Below are positions 34,568-45,571 of a stretch of 64,000 bases of DNA, one piece after another. Position 1 is the first letter of the stretch, and the number at the start of each line of letters is the position of its first letter. The notes beneath the pieces are model-generated. The model did not search any database and was not told the origin of the DNA. It was given only the letters and a program-made list of their open reading frames with translations. The translations under genes and the position numbers were made by a program. This DNA comes from Cyanobium sp. CZS48M (GTDB lineage Bacteria; Cyanobacteriota; Cyanobacteriia; PCC-6307; Cyanobiaceae). The stretch lies in assembly GCA_030373145.1 (NCBI GenBank), contig JAUCZK010000005.1, positions 81,365-145,364 on the forward strand, read 5' to 3'.

Positions 34568-35647
34568 ATGCGGATCGCCCAGATTTCACCACTGTTTGAA
34601 AGTGTACCGCCGCTGCGATATGGCGGAACGGAACGAGTTGTTCACTATCTCACAGAAGAATTTGTCAACCGTGGTCATGAGGTCGTGCTGTTTGCCAGCG
34701 GTGACTCCCTCACCAGCGCCGAGCTCTTCCCCTGTGTGCCGCGAGCCCTCAGGCCGGCCGGCTATCGGGGCGATCCACGGGTGCCCGAGGATCGCCAGCT
34801 TGATCAGGTGATCGCTCAGCTCGATCGCTTCGATATTGTCCATTTTCATACAGGCCATGGCCTCCACCCCGGCATCGCCCGTCTGCCGGTGGCGCAGCTC
34901 CACACCTTGCACGGGCCCCTGACGGGTCCGGAGATGGCCCAACTCCACGGGGGTGTCGATCCGGTGCCCCTGGTGTCGATTTCGGAATCCCAGCGGGCGC
35001 CTCTGCCTGGGGCTCACTGGCTCGGCACCATTCACCATGGTCTGCCCAGCGATCTGTACCGCTTCCAGCCGTCACCCTCCGAGTACCTGGCCTTCGTGGG
35101 GCGGATTTCACCTGAGAAGCGTCTTGACCGTGCCATCGCCATCGCCAACGCTCTGGGTCTGCCCCTCAAGGTGGCCGCCAAGATCGATGCCGTTGATCTG
35201 GATTATTTCCACACCACAATTGAACCTCTGTTGCGTGAAAGTCCACTGGTGGAGTTCATCGGCGAGGTCGATGATGCCGGCAAGCAGGAGCTGCTCGGCA
35301 ACGCCCTGGCTCTGCTGTTCCCGATCGACTGGCCCGAACCCTTCGGCTTGGTGATGATCGAAGCCAACGCCTGCGGTACGCCCGTGATCGCCTGGCGCAA
35401 CGGCTCCACCCCCGAGGTGATTCGGCCCGGCCGCAATGGCGTGCTGGTGGGAACAATCGAGGAGGCCGTGACGGCGGTGCGGGGAATCGAGCGACTGGAT
35501 CGCCGGCGGGTTCGCCATGATTTTGAGCAGCGTTTCACAGTCGCCCGGCAGGCGGCCGACTACGAACGTCTCTTCCAACGCCAGATCGAGACCCGTCGCC
35601 GTCCCTCCCCGGCCAGGCTCCTTGCCGCGTGTTCCCATGCCGCATGA
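34568..35647 (+). CDS. Family 4 glycosyltransferase (GT-B)
   Basis: 359 residues. The N-terminal Rossmann domain begins MRIAQISPLFESVPPLRYGG, followed by TERVVHYLTEEFVNRGHEVV. The C-terminal donor domain has YLAFVGRISPEKRLDRAIAI and the GT4 E-x7-E region EPFGLVMIEANACGTPVIAW. It transfers a sugar from an NDP-sugar to an unknown acceptor. Its end overlaps the next gene, a debranching-type glucosidase, by 11 bp, implying a joint role in alpha-glucan or glucoside metabolism. Confidence 0.92.
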   Translation: MRIAQISPLFESVPPLRYGGTERVVHYLTEEFVNRGHEVVLFASGDSLTSAELFPCVPRALRPAGYRGDPRVPEDRQLDQVIAQLDRFDIVHFHTGHGLHPGIARLPVAQLHTLHGPLTGPEMAQLHGGVDPVPLVSISESQRAPLPGAHWLGTIHHGLPSDLYRFQPSPSEYLAFVGRISPEKRLDRAIAIANALGLPLKVAAKIDAVDLDYFHTTIEPLLRESPLVEFIGEVDDAGKQELLGNALALLFPIDWPEPFGLVMIEANACGTPVIAWRNGSTPEVIRPGRNGVLVGTIEEAVTAVRGIERLDRRRVRHDFEQRFTVARQAADYERLFQRQIETRRRPSPARLLAACSHAA

Positions 35648-37757
35648 TCTGCTCCCCCCGTTCGTACTCAAGGATGGGGAAACCTTCGCGATGCTCGATC
35701 GCCGGGGTGAAATCTGCCCCGAGACCCATCCCGATTCCGGCATCTATCACCGCGGCGCTCGCCATGTGAGCCGCCTGGAGCTCCGGCTCTGGGATCAGTC
35801 CCCGATCGTGCTGAGCTCCGCCGAGAGTGAGGAGATGGGGCTTCACGTGAGCCATCTCAGCAACGACATCGACGGGCCCGGTGCGCCCCCGCCCGGGTCC
35901 GTGCACCTGAAGCGCAGCACTGTTCTGACCCCCACGAGCTGTTTGCAGGCCCTCGATTTCACCAGTTACCTGGGCGGTGCGGTGTTGCTGCCGTTGACCC
36001 TGCGCTTCGACGCCGATTTTCGCGACATCTTCGAGATCCGTGGACACCAGCGTCCCCAGCGCGGCCGCACGGTCCACCAGCACACCCAGGATGTCCTGGA
36101 AGTGGCTTACGGCGGGCTTGACGGGGAGGATCGCCGCACGCTCCTGCGGGTGGAAGGTGTGGCGGCGGAGGTGGGTGAGGCCCACATCACCTTGATCCTG
36201 CAGCTGGAACCTCGCTGCACCCGTCGCGTCCATCTCCTGCTCGATTTCCATCCCGCCGGTGATCGACTCGCGGTTGAAGACGCCTTTGATGTCGCACTGG
36301 CGGCGACGAACGAGCGCTTGCGCGACAGCCAGCGTCAGGCAGCCTCCATTGCCAGCGACAACCAGGCGTTCAACTGCTGGGTGACGCGCTCCATGTCGGA
36401 TGTGCATCTGCTCTCCAGCCAGCTCGAGCACGGCCTCTACCCCTACGCCGGCGTTCCCTGGTTCAGCTGCCCCTTCGGCCGTGATGGGCTGATCACCGCC
36501 CGCCAGATGCTCCTGGTGGAACCGCGCCTGGCCCGCGGCGTGCTCGGCTACCTGGCGGATCAGCAAGCCAGCCACTTCGACCCTGCGGTCGATGCCGAAC
36601 CCGGAAAGATCCTGCATGAAGCCCGTCTGGGCGAAATGGCGGCCCTGGGGGAGGTGCCCTTTGCCCGTTACTACGGTTCGGTGGATGCCACGCCTCTGTT
36701 CCTGATCCTGGCGGGCGACTACCTCCTGCGCAGCGATGACAAGTCCTTCATCGACCAGCTGCGACCGGCGCTGAACCAGGCGATGGATTGGATCAGGGCC
36801 GCCGAAGCGCGTAGCCAGGACGGATTCCTGCGCTACCAGTGCGCCGCCCAGGGCGGCCTTCGCAACCAGGGTTGGAAGGATTCCGATGATGCCATCCACC
36901 ACGCCGACGGCCGCCTGGCCGAGGGTTCAATCGCCCTTTGCGAGGTGCAGGCCTACGCCTACGGGGCCCGCCGCGCCATGGCGGGCATTGAGCAACGCTT
37001 CGGGGGTGCCGCCGAAGCCGAGCAATTGCGCGAGGAAGCTCATCAGCTGCGCCGTCGCTTCCATGCAGCCTTCTGGTGCGATGCCATCGGCACCTATGCC
37101 CTAGCGCTCGACGGAGAGGGCACAGCCTGTGCCGTGCGCAGCTCCAACACAGGCCACTGCCTCTGGACCGGCATCGCCAGCCGCGACGCGGCGGCGTCGG
37201 TGGCACGACAGCTGCTTGCACCCACCAGCTTCAACGGCTGGGGCGTGCGCACTCTCGATGAACGAGAGGCCCGTTACAACCCGATGAGCTATCACAACGG
37301 CTCAATCTGGCCCCACGACAACTCCTTGATCGCCCTGGGCCTGGCCCGCTACGGCCACATGCCAGAGGCGATGCGAATCCTCACCGGCTTGTTCGACACG
37401 GCCCGGGCGATACCGCAGTTCCGGTTACCCGAGTTGTTCTGCGGATTCCCTCGTCGCGACGATGAAGCCCCCACCCTCTACCCGGTGGCTTGCAGCCCCC
37501 AAGCCTGGGCCAGCGGCTCGGTGTTTGGTTTGCTGGAAGCGATCACCGGAATGGGCATCGGTCGCGACGCCGAAACGGACCGGGTGCAGGTGCTGTTCCG
37601 CAAGCCGGTGCTCCCGAAGGGCATCAACCTGCTGGAAGTCAATGGGCTGCGGCTTGGCGAGGAGGAGATCGACCTGCAGCTGCATCGCAGCGAGCACGAC
37701 ACCGGCGTCCTGGTGCGACGGCGAACGCCAGGTGTTGATGTGATGATAACCAAGTGA
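35637..37757 (+). CDS. Amylo-alpha-1,6-glucosidase / glycogen-debranching-like enzyme
   Basis: 706 residues from ATG 35637 (MPHDLLPPFVLKDGETFAML). The N-terminal glycogen-debranching beta-domain (about 10-215) includes DRRGEICPETHPDSGIYHRG. A C-terminal (alpha/alpha)6 GH15/GDE-like domain has VPWFSCPFGRDGLITARQML and YHNGSIWPHDNSLIALGLAR. Homologues are annotated amylo-alpha-1,6-glucosidases, but true substrates vary (glucans, glucosylglycerate-type solutes). The 11-bp overlap with the GT4 gene indicates coupling. No signal peptide. Confidence 0.88.
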   Translation: MPHDLLPPFVLKDGETFAMLDRRGEICPETHPDSGIYHRGARHVSRLELRLWDQSPIVLSSAESEEMGLHVSHLSNDIDGPGAPPPGSVHLKRSTVLTPTSCLQALDFTSYLGGAVLLPLTLRFDADFRDIFEIRGHQRPQRGRTVHQHTQDVLEVAYGGLDGEDRRTLLRVEGVAAEVGEAHITLILQLEPRCTRRVHLLLDFHPAGDRLAVEDAFDVALAATNERLRDSQRQAASIASDNQAFNCWVTRSMSDVHLLSSQLEHGLYPYAGVPWFSCPFGRDGLITARQMLLVEPRLARGVLGYLADQQASHFDPAVDAEPGKILHEARLGEMAALGEVPFARYYGSVDATPLFLILAGDYLLRSDDKSFIDQLRPALNQAMDWIRAAEARSQDGFLRYQCAAQGGLRNQGWKDSDDAIHHADGRLAEGSIALCEVQAYAYGARRAMAGIEQRFGGAAEAEQLREEAHQLRRRFHAAFWCDAIGTYALALDGEGTACAVRSSNTGHCLWTGIASRDAAASVARQLLAPTSFNGWGVRTLDEREARYNPMSYHNGSIWPHDNSLIALGLARYGHMPEAMRILTGLFDTARAIPQFRLPELFCGFPRRDDEAPTLYPVACSPQAWASGSVFGLLEAITGMGIGRDAETDRVQVLFRKPVLPKGINLLEVNGLRLGEEEIDLQLHRSEHDTGVLVRRRTPGVDVMITK

Positions 37758-37777
37758 TGAACGGGCTCAGGTAATAT

Positions 37778-38040
37778 CTAAAAAAACCGCTGAAATCCAT
37801 CCAGATTCAAGACTGCGACTGGATTGGATGGGCCGCACCGACACCGGCGCAAAAGTGGATCCGAGGAGATCAATGTAATCAGAGTGATCCACGATCTTCC
37901 GTCGGCACCGAAATGCAGATGGGTGATGCCGGAAAAGACGAACTCGATCCCCTTGACCTTCAGGCCCATGGTCCACTTCATCAAGGCCCTCTCGCCGCTG
38001 AGCACCACGGCACCGAGCTCGATCAAGCGTCATCACAGCA
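37778..38040 (-). pseudogene. Frameshifted remnant of a SnoaL/NTF2-like protein
   Basis: Two minus-strand frames together give a SnoaL-like C-terminus. One frame reads WTMGLKVKGIEFVFSGITHL, then HFGADG. The adjacent frame continues KIVDHSDYIDLLGSTF, restoring the family pattern FxADGKIVDHxDYxD. The switch occurs at a GGAAG near 37904, explained by loss of one base. The N-terminal half is absent (in-frame stop at 38030-38032). It lies just behind the sigma-factor gene. Identification rests on motif pattern, not a search. Confidence 0.65.
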
Positions 38041-38045
38041 GAGCA

Positions 38046-38906
38046 TCAGGCCTTCCTGGGCAACGAATGACAAGGGGGTGTGAGTTGTCGCCGCAGCTTG
38101 CGCAGCACTCTCCGTTCGAGACTCTGCACCTGACCCTTGCTCATCCCCATCGAGCCGGCCACCTCGGCATAGGAACGGCTCTCCTCCGTGCCAAAGCGAA
38201 GCTGGAGTAGATGCTTTTCACGGCTATCGAGAGTTTGAACATGTCTAAGAAGCCATTGGTAGTCGTCCTGGGCAGTCAGACTCTTTTCGTCGCGGACTAG
38301 ATCCATCAGGCAGGTATCCTCGCCCATGATTCCAACCTTTTGGTCGAGTGATGTGGTGCGGCACTCCCGAACAGTGCGTAATGAATTCTCCACACGTCGT
38401 TCTGATTCTCCGAGATGAACCGCCATGGTGCGGGTGGAGAGAGCCTGATCGGAGGAGGCTTGCAGACGTTCAGCACGGAAGGCGAGATTGAGGATCGTCT
38501 TTGGAATCCTGATGCCGCTGCTACCTTCGCGCATGGCATGCGTGACCGCCTCGCGAATCCACCAGAAGGCATAGGTGGAAAATTTGTAGCCGCGGGCGGG
38601 ATCGAACAGTTCAACAGCTCGGATCAATCCGAGATTGCCGGCCTGCAGAAGGTCAAGCATCTCTAGTTGGAGGCTGCCGATCCGGTCCTTATACTTGAGG
38701 CCGACCAGCGCCACCAGCCTGAGGTTGGCGGATACCATGCGGTTCTTGGCCCTGGTGCCACCTTTGATCAGAGCCTTTGGTGGATTGGCATGGTTGAGCC
38801 ACTCCTGCACGATTCCGGCCAGATGCAGTTCTTCATCAGGAGCCAAAAGTGGAGTGCGTTTGATCAGTCTCAGATAGTTGTTGAGACTATCGCCGACAGC
38901 GTTCAT
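38046..38906 (-). CDS. Group 2 sigma-70 family RNA polymerase sigma factor
   Basis: 286 residues. Region 1.2 is DSLNNYLRLIKRTPLLAPDE; region 2 carries NLRLVALVGLKYKDR, LDLLQAGNLGLIRAVELFDP and GYKFSTYAFWWIREAVTHAM. Region 3 and a region 4 HTH (YAEVAGSMGMSKGQVQSLER) follow. It lacks the long acidic region of the primary sigma, so it is a non-essential alternative sigma of the cyanobacterial SigB-E type, probably stress- or stationary-phase-linked. It could drive the nearby CsbD and glucan genes, but no direct evidence is visible. Confidence 0.92.
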   Translation of the reverse strand: MNAVGDSLNNYLRLIKRTPLLAPDEELHLAGIVQEWLNHANPPKALIKGGTRAKNRMVSANLRLVALVGLKYKDRIGSLQLEMLDLLQAGNLGLIRAVELFDPARGYKFSTYAFWWIREAVTHAMREGSSGIRIPKTILNLAFRAERLQASSDQALSTRTMAVHLGESERRVENSLRTVRECRTTSLDQKVGIMGEDTCLMDLVRDEKSLTAQDDYQWLLRHVQTLDSREKHLLQLRFGTEESRSYAEVAGSMGMSKGQVQSLERRVLRKLRRQLTPPCHSLPRKA

Positions 38907-39295
38907 GCTCGGACGGTTTTTAAGCCTATTCTCTCAGAAGAATTGGTCTCGCTGGCTTCTATGTGTTAGGCGTCTCATTCACTTGTTCATGCTAGAACGC
39001 ATCCACTGGACCCGAGGATCGCAGACAGCTTGTCAGCATGGTTATGTGATACATGCGCTTTCCTTGTCCCCGGCTTGCTGGCTTGATCAAGGTGAGCAGT
39101 CCATTGCTGGTTGACCCCAAAGGGAGAGGATCTCTGCATCAACCCAGTGGAACGACCCAGCGCGGCTCCTGTGCTGCTGATGTGTTCCTGCTGGCGAAGA
39201 CCCATCAGGAGCGATTCCTCTTCCCCATTCAGTCCAAGCCATTGAGCTGGGATGCCCTCGGCCGTCCTCTCCCCTGAACTAGCGACCCGCTTGTT
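38907..39295. other. Intergenic region upstream of the sigma-factor gene
   Basis: About 390 bp without a supported gene; AT-richer than the core. It must contain the sigma-factor promoter on the minus strand. A 74-residue plus-strand frame at 39053-39277 has no recognisable features. Confidence 0.45.
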
Positions 39296-39571
39296 TTAGA
39301 CTGAACCGCGCATCAAGACGTCCTCGACGTCTGTGGTGATTCCGCAATCATTGTAGGCCGATGCTGGCGGGAATCCCAGATCACGTAGCCATTCCACCAG
39401 CAGACGTCGATCCTGCATGGCCGAGGCCAAGGGCGATAGAGCTGATGTGATGGCAGAGTCTGCCAGAATTTCTAGCTGTAGATCTTCCAGAGCGCAACAG
39501 ATGACTCGATACAATGCATAGCTCTTGGGATCGAGTTCACCGAGTTGACTGCGTCGTCTCTCTGTCATCAT
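39296..39571 (-). CDS. Small protein, function unknown
   Basis: 91 residues (ATG 39571 or 39568), MTERRRSQLGELDPKSYALY at the start, helical in the middle, then LRDLGFPPASAYNDCGITTD. Codon use and composition look coding. No domain recognised. It sits with two other small genes in the AT-rich segment. Confidence 0.5.
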   Translation of the reverse strand: MMTERRRSQLGELDPKSYALYRVICCALEDLQLEILADSAITSALSPLASAMQDRRLLVEWLRDLGFPPASAYNDCGITTDVEDVLMRGSV

Positions 39572-39680
39572 TCAGGCGAAATCCAGGGCTTAGGCAGCAG
39601 AATGGCTCACATTACTGTATAGCTGTGAGTGAAACTCTATGCAGCGAGGCCCACTCGGAATTTCAAGTTGTGAGGCCTGA

Positions 39681-39899
39681 TCAGGCCATGGTCACGAGAT
39701 TGTCGGAAACAATGACTTTCATGGGAGTGGAGCAAATCTTGTGGCCATATCTGGAAGGGGTGTAGTTGACCGCTGTACGGAGGGTTTCCAGGTGAACAGC
39801 CAGAATGTCCTCAACACTGGTTCCCAGGGCTTCTGCAACGCGCTGGATCACGTCGGCAGTCCCAGGAGAAAGACTGAGTTCAACGATTAATTTATCCAT
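39681..39899 (-). CDS. Small protein, possible DNA-binding or antitoxin-like
   Basis: 72 residues: MDKLIVELSLSPGTADVIQR, then VAEALGTSVEDILAVHLETL. The N-terminal half is a strand plus two helices, resembling a ribbon-helix-helix fold, but no toxin partner is adjacent. The C-terminal half (KICSTPMKVIVSDNLVTMA) is not recognised. Confidence 0.45.
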   Translation of the reverse strand: MDKLIVELSLSPGTADVIQRVAEALGTSVEDILAVHLETLRTAVNYTPSRYGHKICSTPMKVIVSDNLVTMA

Positions 39900-40264
39900 G
39901 CCGTTTCCTTGCCTTCATCTTCAGGGTAGTCACAGAGATGTGGCAGGGATGCCGTCGATCTGCCGTCGATTTGTGGCTGATCTGCAGGACGCTCCGCTCA
40001 GGTATGCCGATTCTGGGCACTGTTGCGTTTTGGCCAGGCGTGGATGAGGATTGCAGCAGAACTGCCGCAGATCTGATCCTGATCTGCGGCAGTGAGAGCC
40101 GCGCGCCTGGTCCATGCCTCGCCACTGGCATGCCGTCAAGACGCAACAGCGTTAGGTTGAGACTGTAACGGGTCCGATCCCATTGATGCTCAATTGGCCC
40201 GCCCTGCTGGTCGCACGCAATGACCGATCGTTTCTTTTGATTGAGTCAGGGAGAGGAAGCGACC
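39900..40264. other. Intergenic region holding nested inverted repeats
   Basis: About 365 bp between divergent small genes. It contains a short direct repeat TGCCGTCGAT (39950-39959 and 39961-39970) and the nested inverted repeats listed separately. No protein-coding frame is credible. Confidence 0.6.
40020..40149. repeat. Nested inverted repeat, about 130 bp
   Basis: Outer arms CTGTTGCGTTTT (40020-40031) and AAGACGCAACAG (40138-40149) are inverted with 11 of 12 matches. Inside lies a perfect 13-bp hairpin ACTGCCGCAGATC (40061-40073) / GATCTGCGGCAGT (40081-40093) with loop TGATCCT. It could be a non-autonomous element, a folded RNA or a protein-binding site. Confidence 0.65.
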
Positions 40265-40549
40265 ATGAGAAGTGAACACCGGGTTTCCTCTGCTTTCCGG
40301 TCTCCCGTACGCATCAGCATCACCATCCCAGACAGCGTTCATGAGGGATTGGCTCAGATTGCCAACCAACAGGGGCGATCCCTCAGCAATCTGGCGGCCT
40401 ATCTGCTGGAGTGGGCCCTCTCAGAAGAACAGAACTGTCAGTTGATTCTTCATCGGACTTCATCAGAGGAGCGCCCCTCACCTGCTGGACTGCCGATGCT
40501 GAACCAGCCGTCTTCTCCCGATCAGGACACCCAGTCTGATCGGGATTGA
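40265..40549 (+). CDS. Ribbon-helix-helix (CopG-like) protein
   Basis: 94 residues from ATG 40265, preceded by a good ribosome-binding site (GAGAGGAAG). The segment VRISITIPDSVHEGLAQIAN, then QQGRSLSNLAAYLLEWAL is the CopG/MetJ-Arc fold (strand-helix-helix). The C-terminal tail is Pro/Ser/Gln-rich. Likely a small transcription repressor or orphan antitoxin; no toxin is adjacent, and ileS lies convergent downstream. Confidence 0.75.
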   Translation: MRSEHRVSSAFRSPVRISITIPDSVHEGLAQIANQQGRSLSNLAAYLLEWALSEEQNCQLILHRTSSEERPSPAGLPMLNQPSSPDQDTQSDRD

Positions 40550-40608
40550 CCACGGGATCCAAGCCCTGGGTCCAGACTGGGATCGCATCAAGCCCTCACC
40601 AGCCGCTT

Positions 40609-43626
<3,018 letters not shown>

Positions 43627-43668
43627 GGCTCCGGAAGGGCGGCAAGGCCGAATTATCGACCCCAGCCC

Positions 43669-44304
43669 TCAGGGTCTGTCGTCGTCATCGGCCGTCGGCT
43701 CGGCGTCGGCTTCCCCAGCGGCTGCAGTGGCGTCAGCCGCTGGGCCCTGATCTGAATCCACCACTGGGGGAGCGTCTGGGCTCTGTGCACCGGCCTGCTC
43801 GATCAGCTGCTCGATTTCGGCGAACGACTCCACGGTGGTCACATTGGGGTCGCTGGCTTCGGGCTCGGGACGCACCCAGCGCTTGCTGCTGGCCTGGACC
43901 TTGGCGCTGGCTTCGCGCCGCTCTTTGAGCCAGGTGCTCAGGACCCCCAACTTGGATCCCGCCAGGCCGATCAGCCCCATCAGGGCGGCGCTCAGTTGCT
44001 GCAGGCTGGTGCGCCAGCGCTCCACGCCGGTGAGGCGTACCTGCTCCTCGCGACTGAGCTGGCGCCAGCGGCCCAGGCTCACCTCCGTGCTCAGCCGGCC
44101 GATCAGCAGGCCGCCGCAGAGCACGGCCAGCATCGGGGCCCCGCTGAGGCGCTCGGCGCTGGTGACCAGCACCAGGCCCAGCATCAGCACCAGGGCGCCC
44201 CAAACTGAATCGCGAGGGCGGCTGAGTTCGGGCACCAGCAGTGGCAGCAGCAACACCAGCAGACCGGCAAGAAGTGCCAGGGATCCACCGAGGGTGGCGA
44301 GCAT
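43669..44304 (-). CDS. Ycf66-like membrane protein
   Basis: 211 residues from ATG 44304; earlier in-frame starts would run into tRNA-Leu. Three N-terminal hydrophobic segments in MLATLGGSLALLAGLLVLLL, DSVWGALVLMLGLVLVTSAE and GAPMLAVLCGGLLIGRLSTE match the Ycf66 family as I know it (PELSRPRDSVWGA). A hydrophilic acidic C-terminal tail follows. Function unknown; conserved in cyanobacteria and some plastids. Confidence 0.68.
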   Translation of the reverse strand: MLATLGGSLALLAGLLVLLLPLLVPELSRPRDSVWGALVLMLGLVLVTSAERLSGAPMLAVLCGGLLIGRLSTEVSLGRWRQLSREEQVRLTGVERWRTSLQQLSAALMGLIGLAGSKLGVLSTWLKERREASAKVQASSKRWVRPEPEASDPNVTTVESFAEIEQLIEQAGAQSPDAPPVVDSDQGPAADATAAAGEADAEPTADDDDRP

Positions 44305-44358
44305 GGCGGCGGAAGCGGCGGTGCGGCCATTCTGAGCCGCTCGATACAGTTGGCTCAC

Positions 44359-44440
44359 GCCCACCTGGCGGAATTGGTAGACGCGCTGGTTTTAGGTACC
44401 AGTGGCTTCGGTCGTGGGGGTTCAAGTCCCCCGGTGGGCA
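44359..44440 (+). tRNA. tRNA-Leu (anticodon UAG)
   Basis: Class II tRNA with variable arm. Acceptor GCCCACC (44359-44365) pairs with GGTGGGC (44433-44439); discriminator A44440. Anticodon stem CTGGT/ACCAG, loop TTTAGGT, anticodon TAG at 44393-44395. T-arm GGTTCAAGTCC. CCA not encoded. Confidence 0.97.
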
Positions 44441-44448
44441 TCGCTGAA

Positions 44449-45063
44449 TCAGCGCAGTTGCAGGGCCAGTGGTGCGAAGGCCACCAGGCCGCCGCCGAGG
44501 GCCAGAGCCACTGCCAGCCGGGTGGTGACGCTGCAGGGGAGACGGCGCAGCGCCAGCAGCGTGCCACCGCTCACCAGCAGCGAGCCCACGAAGGCCCCCA
44601 GCCACCAGGAGAGGGAGGTGTGATCGCTGGGGGCTTCCAACCCGTGCAGCATGGCGTGCACGGCCGCGGCGGCAGCCACCAGGCCTCCCCAGAGGCTGAG
44701 CCGCGGGCTGGACCCCTGGCGCTCGGCCCAGAGGATTGAGCCGGCCACGGCGGAGATGGCCAGGGCCGCCAGCAGCTCCGCGAAGGGCAGGCTGCCGCCC
44801 ATCGCTCCGAACACGCCACCGGCCACGGCGCCCGCCAGGGCCCAGAGCAGCAGGGTGGAGGAGATGGCGGCGGAGGCGGCGCCCACACCGATCAACAGCA
44901 GCAGGTGGTCGAGGCCTGTGAGGGGGTGCAGGAAGCCGGAGCCGATGCCCCCATGGGCGAAGCCATGGGCCTGGGCCGGCTGGGCGGCCAGGGCAAAGGC
45001 CACAGCGGCCAGGCCGCCATAGAGGGCGAGGGAGGTGGTGCTGGTGCTGGGAGCTCGGTTCAT
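44449..45063 (-). CDS. hupE: HupE/UreJ-family cobalt/nickel transporter
   Basis: 204 residues from ATG 45063. The signal-like start ends AAQPAQAHGFAHGGIGSGFL; the metal-binding HPLTGLDHLLLLIGVGAASA motif (His and Asp) is in the first TM hairpin, and a second His motif VHAMLHGLEAPSDH lies near residue 140. Six or seven TM segments. The upstream B12 riboswitch on the same strand argues for cobalt as substrate, needed for cobalamin synthesis, rather than nickel. Confidence 0.93.
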   Translation of the reverse strand: MNRAPSTSTTSLALYGGLAAVAFALAAQPAQAHGFAHGGIGSGFLHPLTGLDHLLLLIGVGAASAAISSTLLLWALAGAVAGGVFGAMGGSLPFAELLAALAISAVAGSILWAERQGSSPRLSLWGGLVAAAAAVHAMLHGLEAPSDHTSLSWWLGAFVGSLLVSGGTLLALRRLPCSVTTRLAVALALGGGLVAFAPLALQLR

Positions 45064-45388
45064 CGTGGGGGAACGGTCCGCGCCGGTGGGTTGGGGAACT
45101 GGGACGGCGAGCGTTCTGACTGAAGGGACGCCCAGGGGGGAACCCAATCACAGCTGCGGGACAGTGCCGGATTTGGCGGGGCCCGCAGGGCCCAACAACA
45201 CCGGTCTTTCCTCGTTGCCTCCAGGGTGTGAACCACTGGAACCGTCGGTCGCATTCTGAACCTTGCTGGCCGGCCTGGCTGTTCATGGCCTGATCGGCCT
45301 GTGGGCCGGCGTCTGCCGTGTTCGCTGGCACTGACCTTGGCCATGCAGCGCACAGTCGCCAACGGGCTTGCTGCCTAGCTTCCGAGCC
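45064..45388. other. Leader region of hupE and gap to the next gene
   Basis: About 325 bp. The hupE-proximal 180 bp are its leader, mostly occupied by the cobalamin riboswitch. The remainder, toward 45389, must carry the hupE promoter on the minus strand; no further gene is seen. Confidence 0.7.
45105..45245 (-). promoter_or_regulatory. Cobalamin (AdoCbl) riboswitch upstream of hupE
   Basis: On the minus strand the conserved core appears in order: GAGGAAAGACCGGTG, a GC-rich arm, AAATCCGGCACTG, the B12 box GTCCCGCAGCTGTGA (core plus-strand 45148-45173), and TCAGTCAGAACGC at the 3' side. The order and spacing match the family. Ends about 40 bp before the hupE ATG, so it probably controls translation or termination. 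Confidence 0.9.
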
Positions 45389-45571
45389 ATGGATACGTCT
45401 TTGCCTACCGCTCACGGCGCCGCCCCTGAGCTGATCCCGTTGCTCCCCCTCGGGGTCTGCATCGATGAGCCCTGGGCGTCGGGGCAACGCAAGCGCTACC
45501 TGGCCAGCCTGGACCCGGCCCTCGGCGCCGCTCAGGCTTCCACCCCCGCAGGGCTGGAGGCCAACCGCTGA
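45389..45571 (+). CDS. Possible small protein
   Basis: 60 residues from ATG 45389 (MDTSLPTAHGAAPELIPLLP, then LGVCIDEPWASGQRKRYLAS). Sequence looks protein-like but no domain is recognised, and the last 40 bp overlap the 3' end of the convergent racemase-like gene. Could equally be a chance frame. Confidence 0.35.
   Translation: MDTSLPTAHGAAPELIPLLPLGVCIDEPWASGQRKRYLASLDPALGAAQASTPAGLEANR

Noticed and set aside
40020..40160. Integron attC-like site (GTTAGGT at 40151)
   Set aside because: The right core matches GTTRRRY, but no left RYYYAAC core or integrase is seen, so a cassette site is not supported.
39681..40549. Toxin-antitoxin pair
   Set aside because: Two RHH-like small proteins are present but on opposite strands, far apart and with no toxin-like neighbour.
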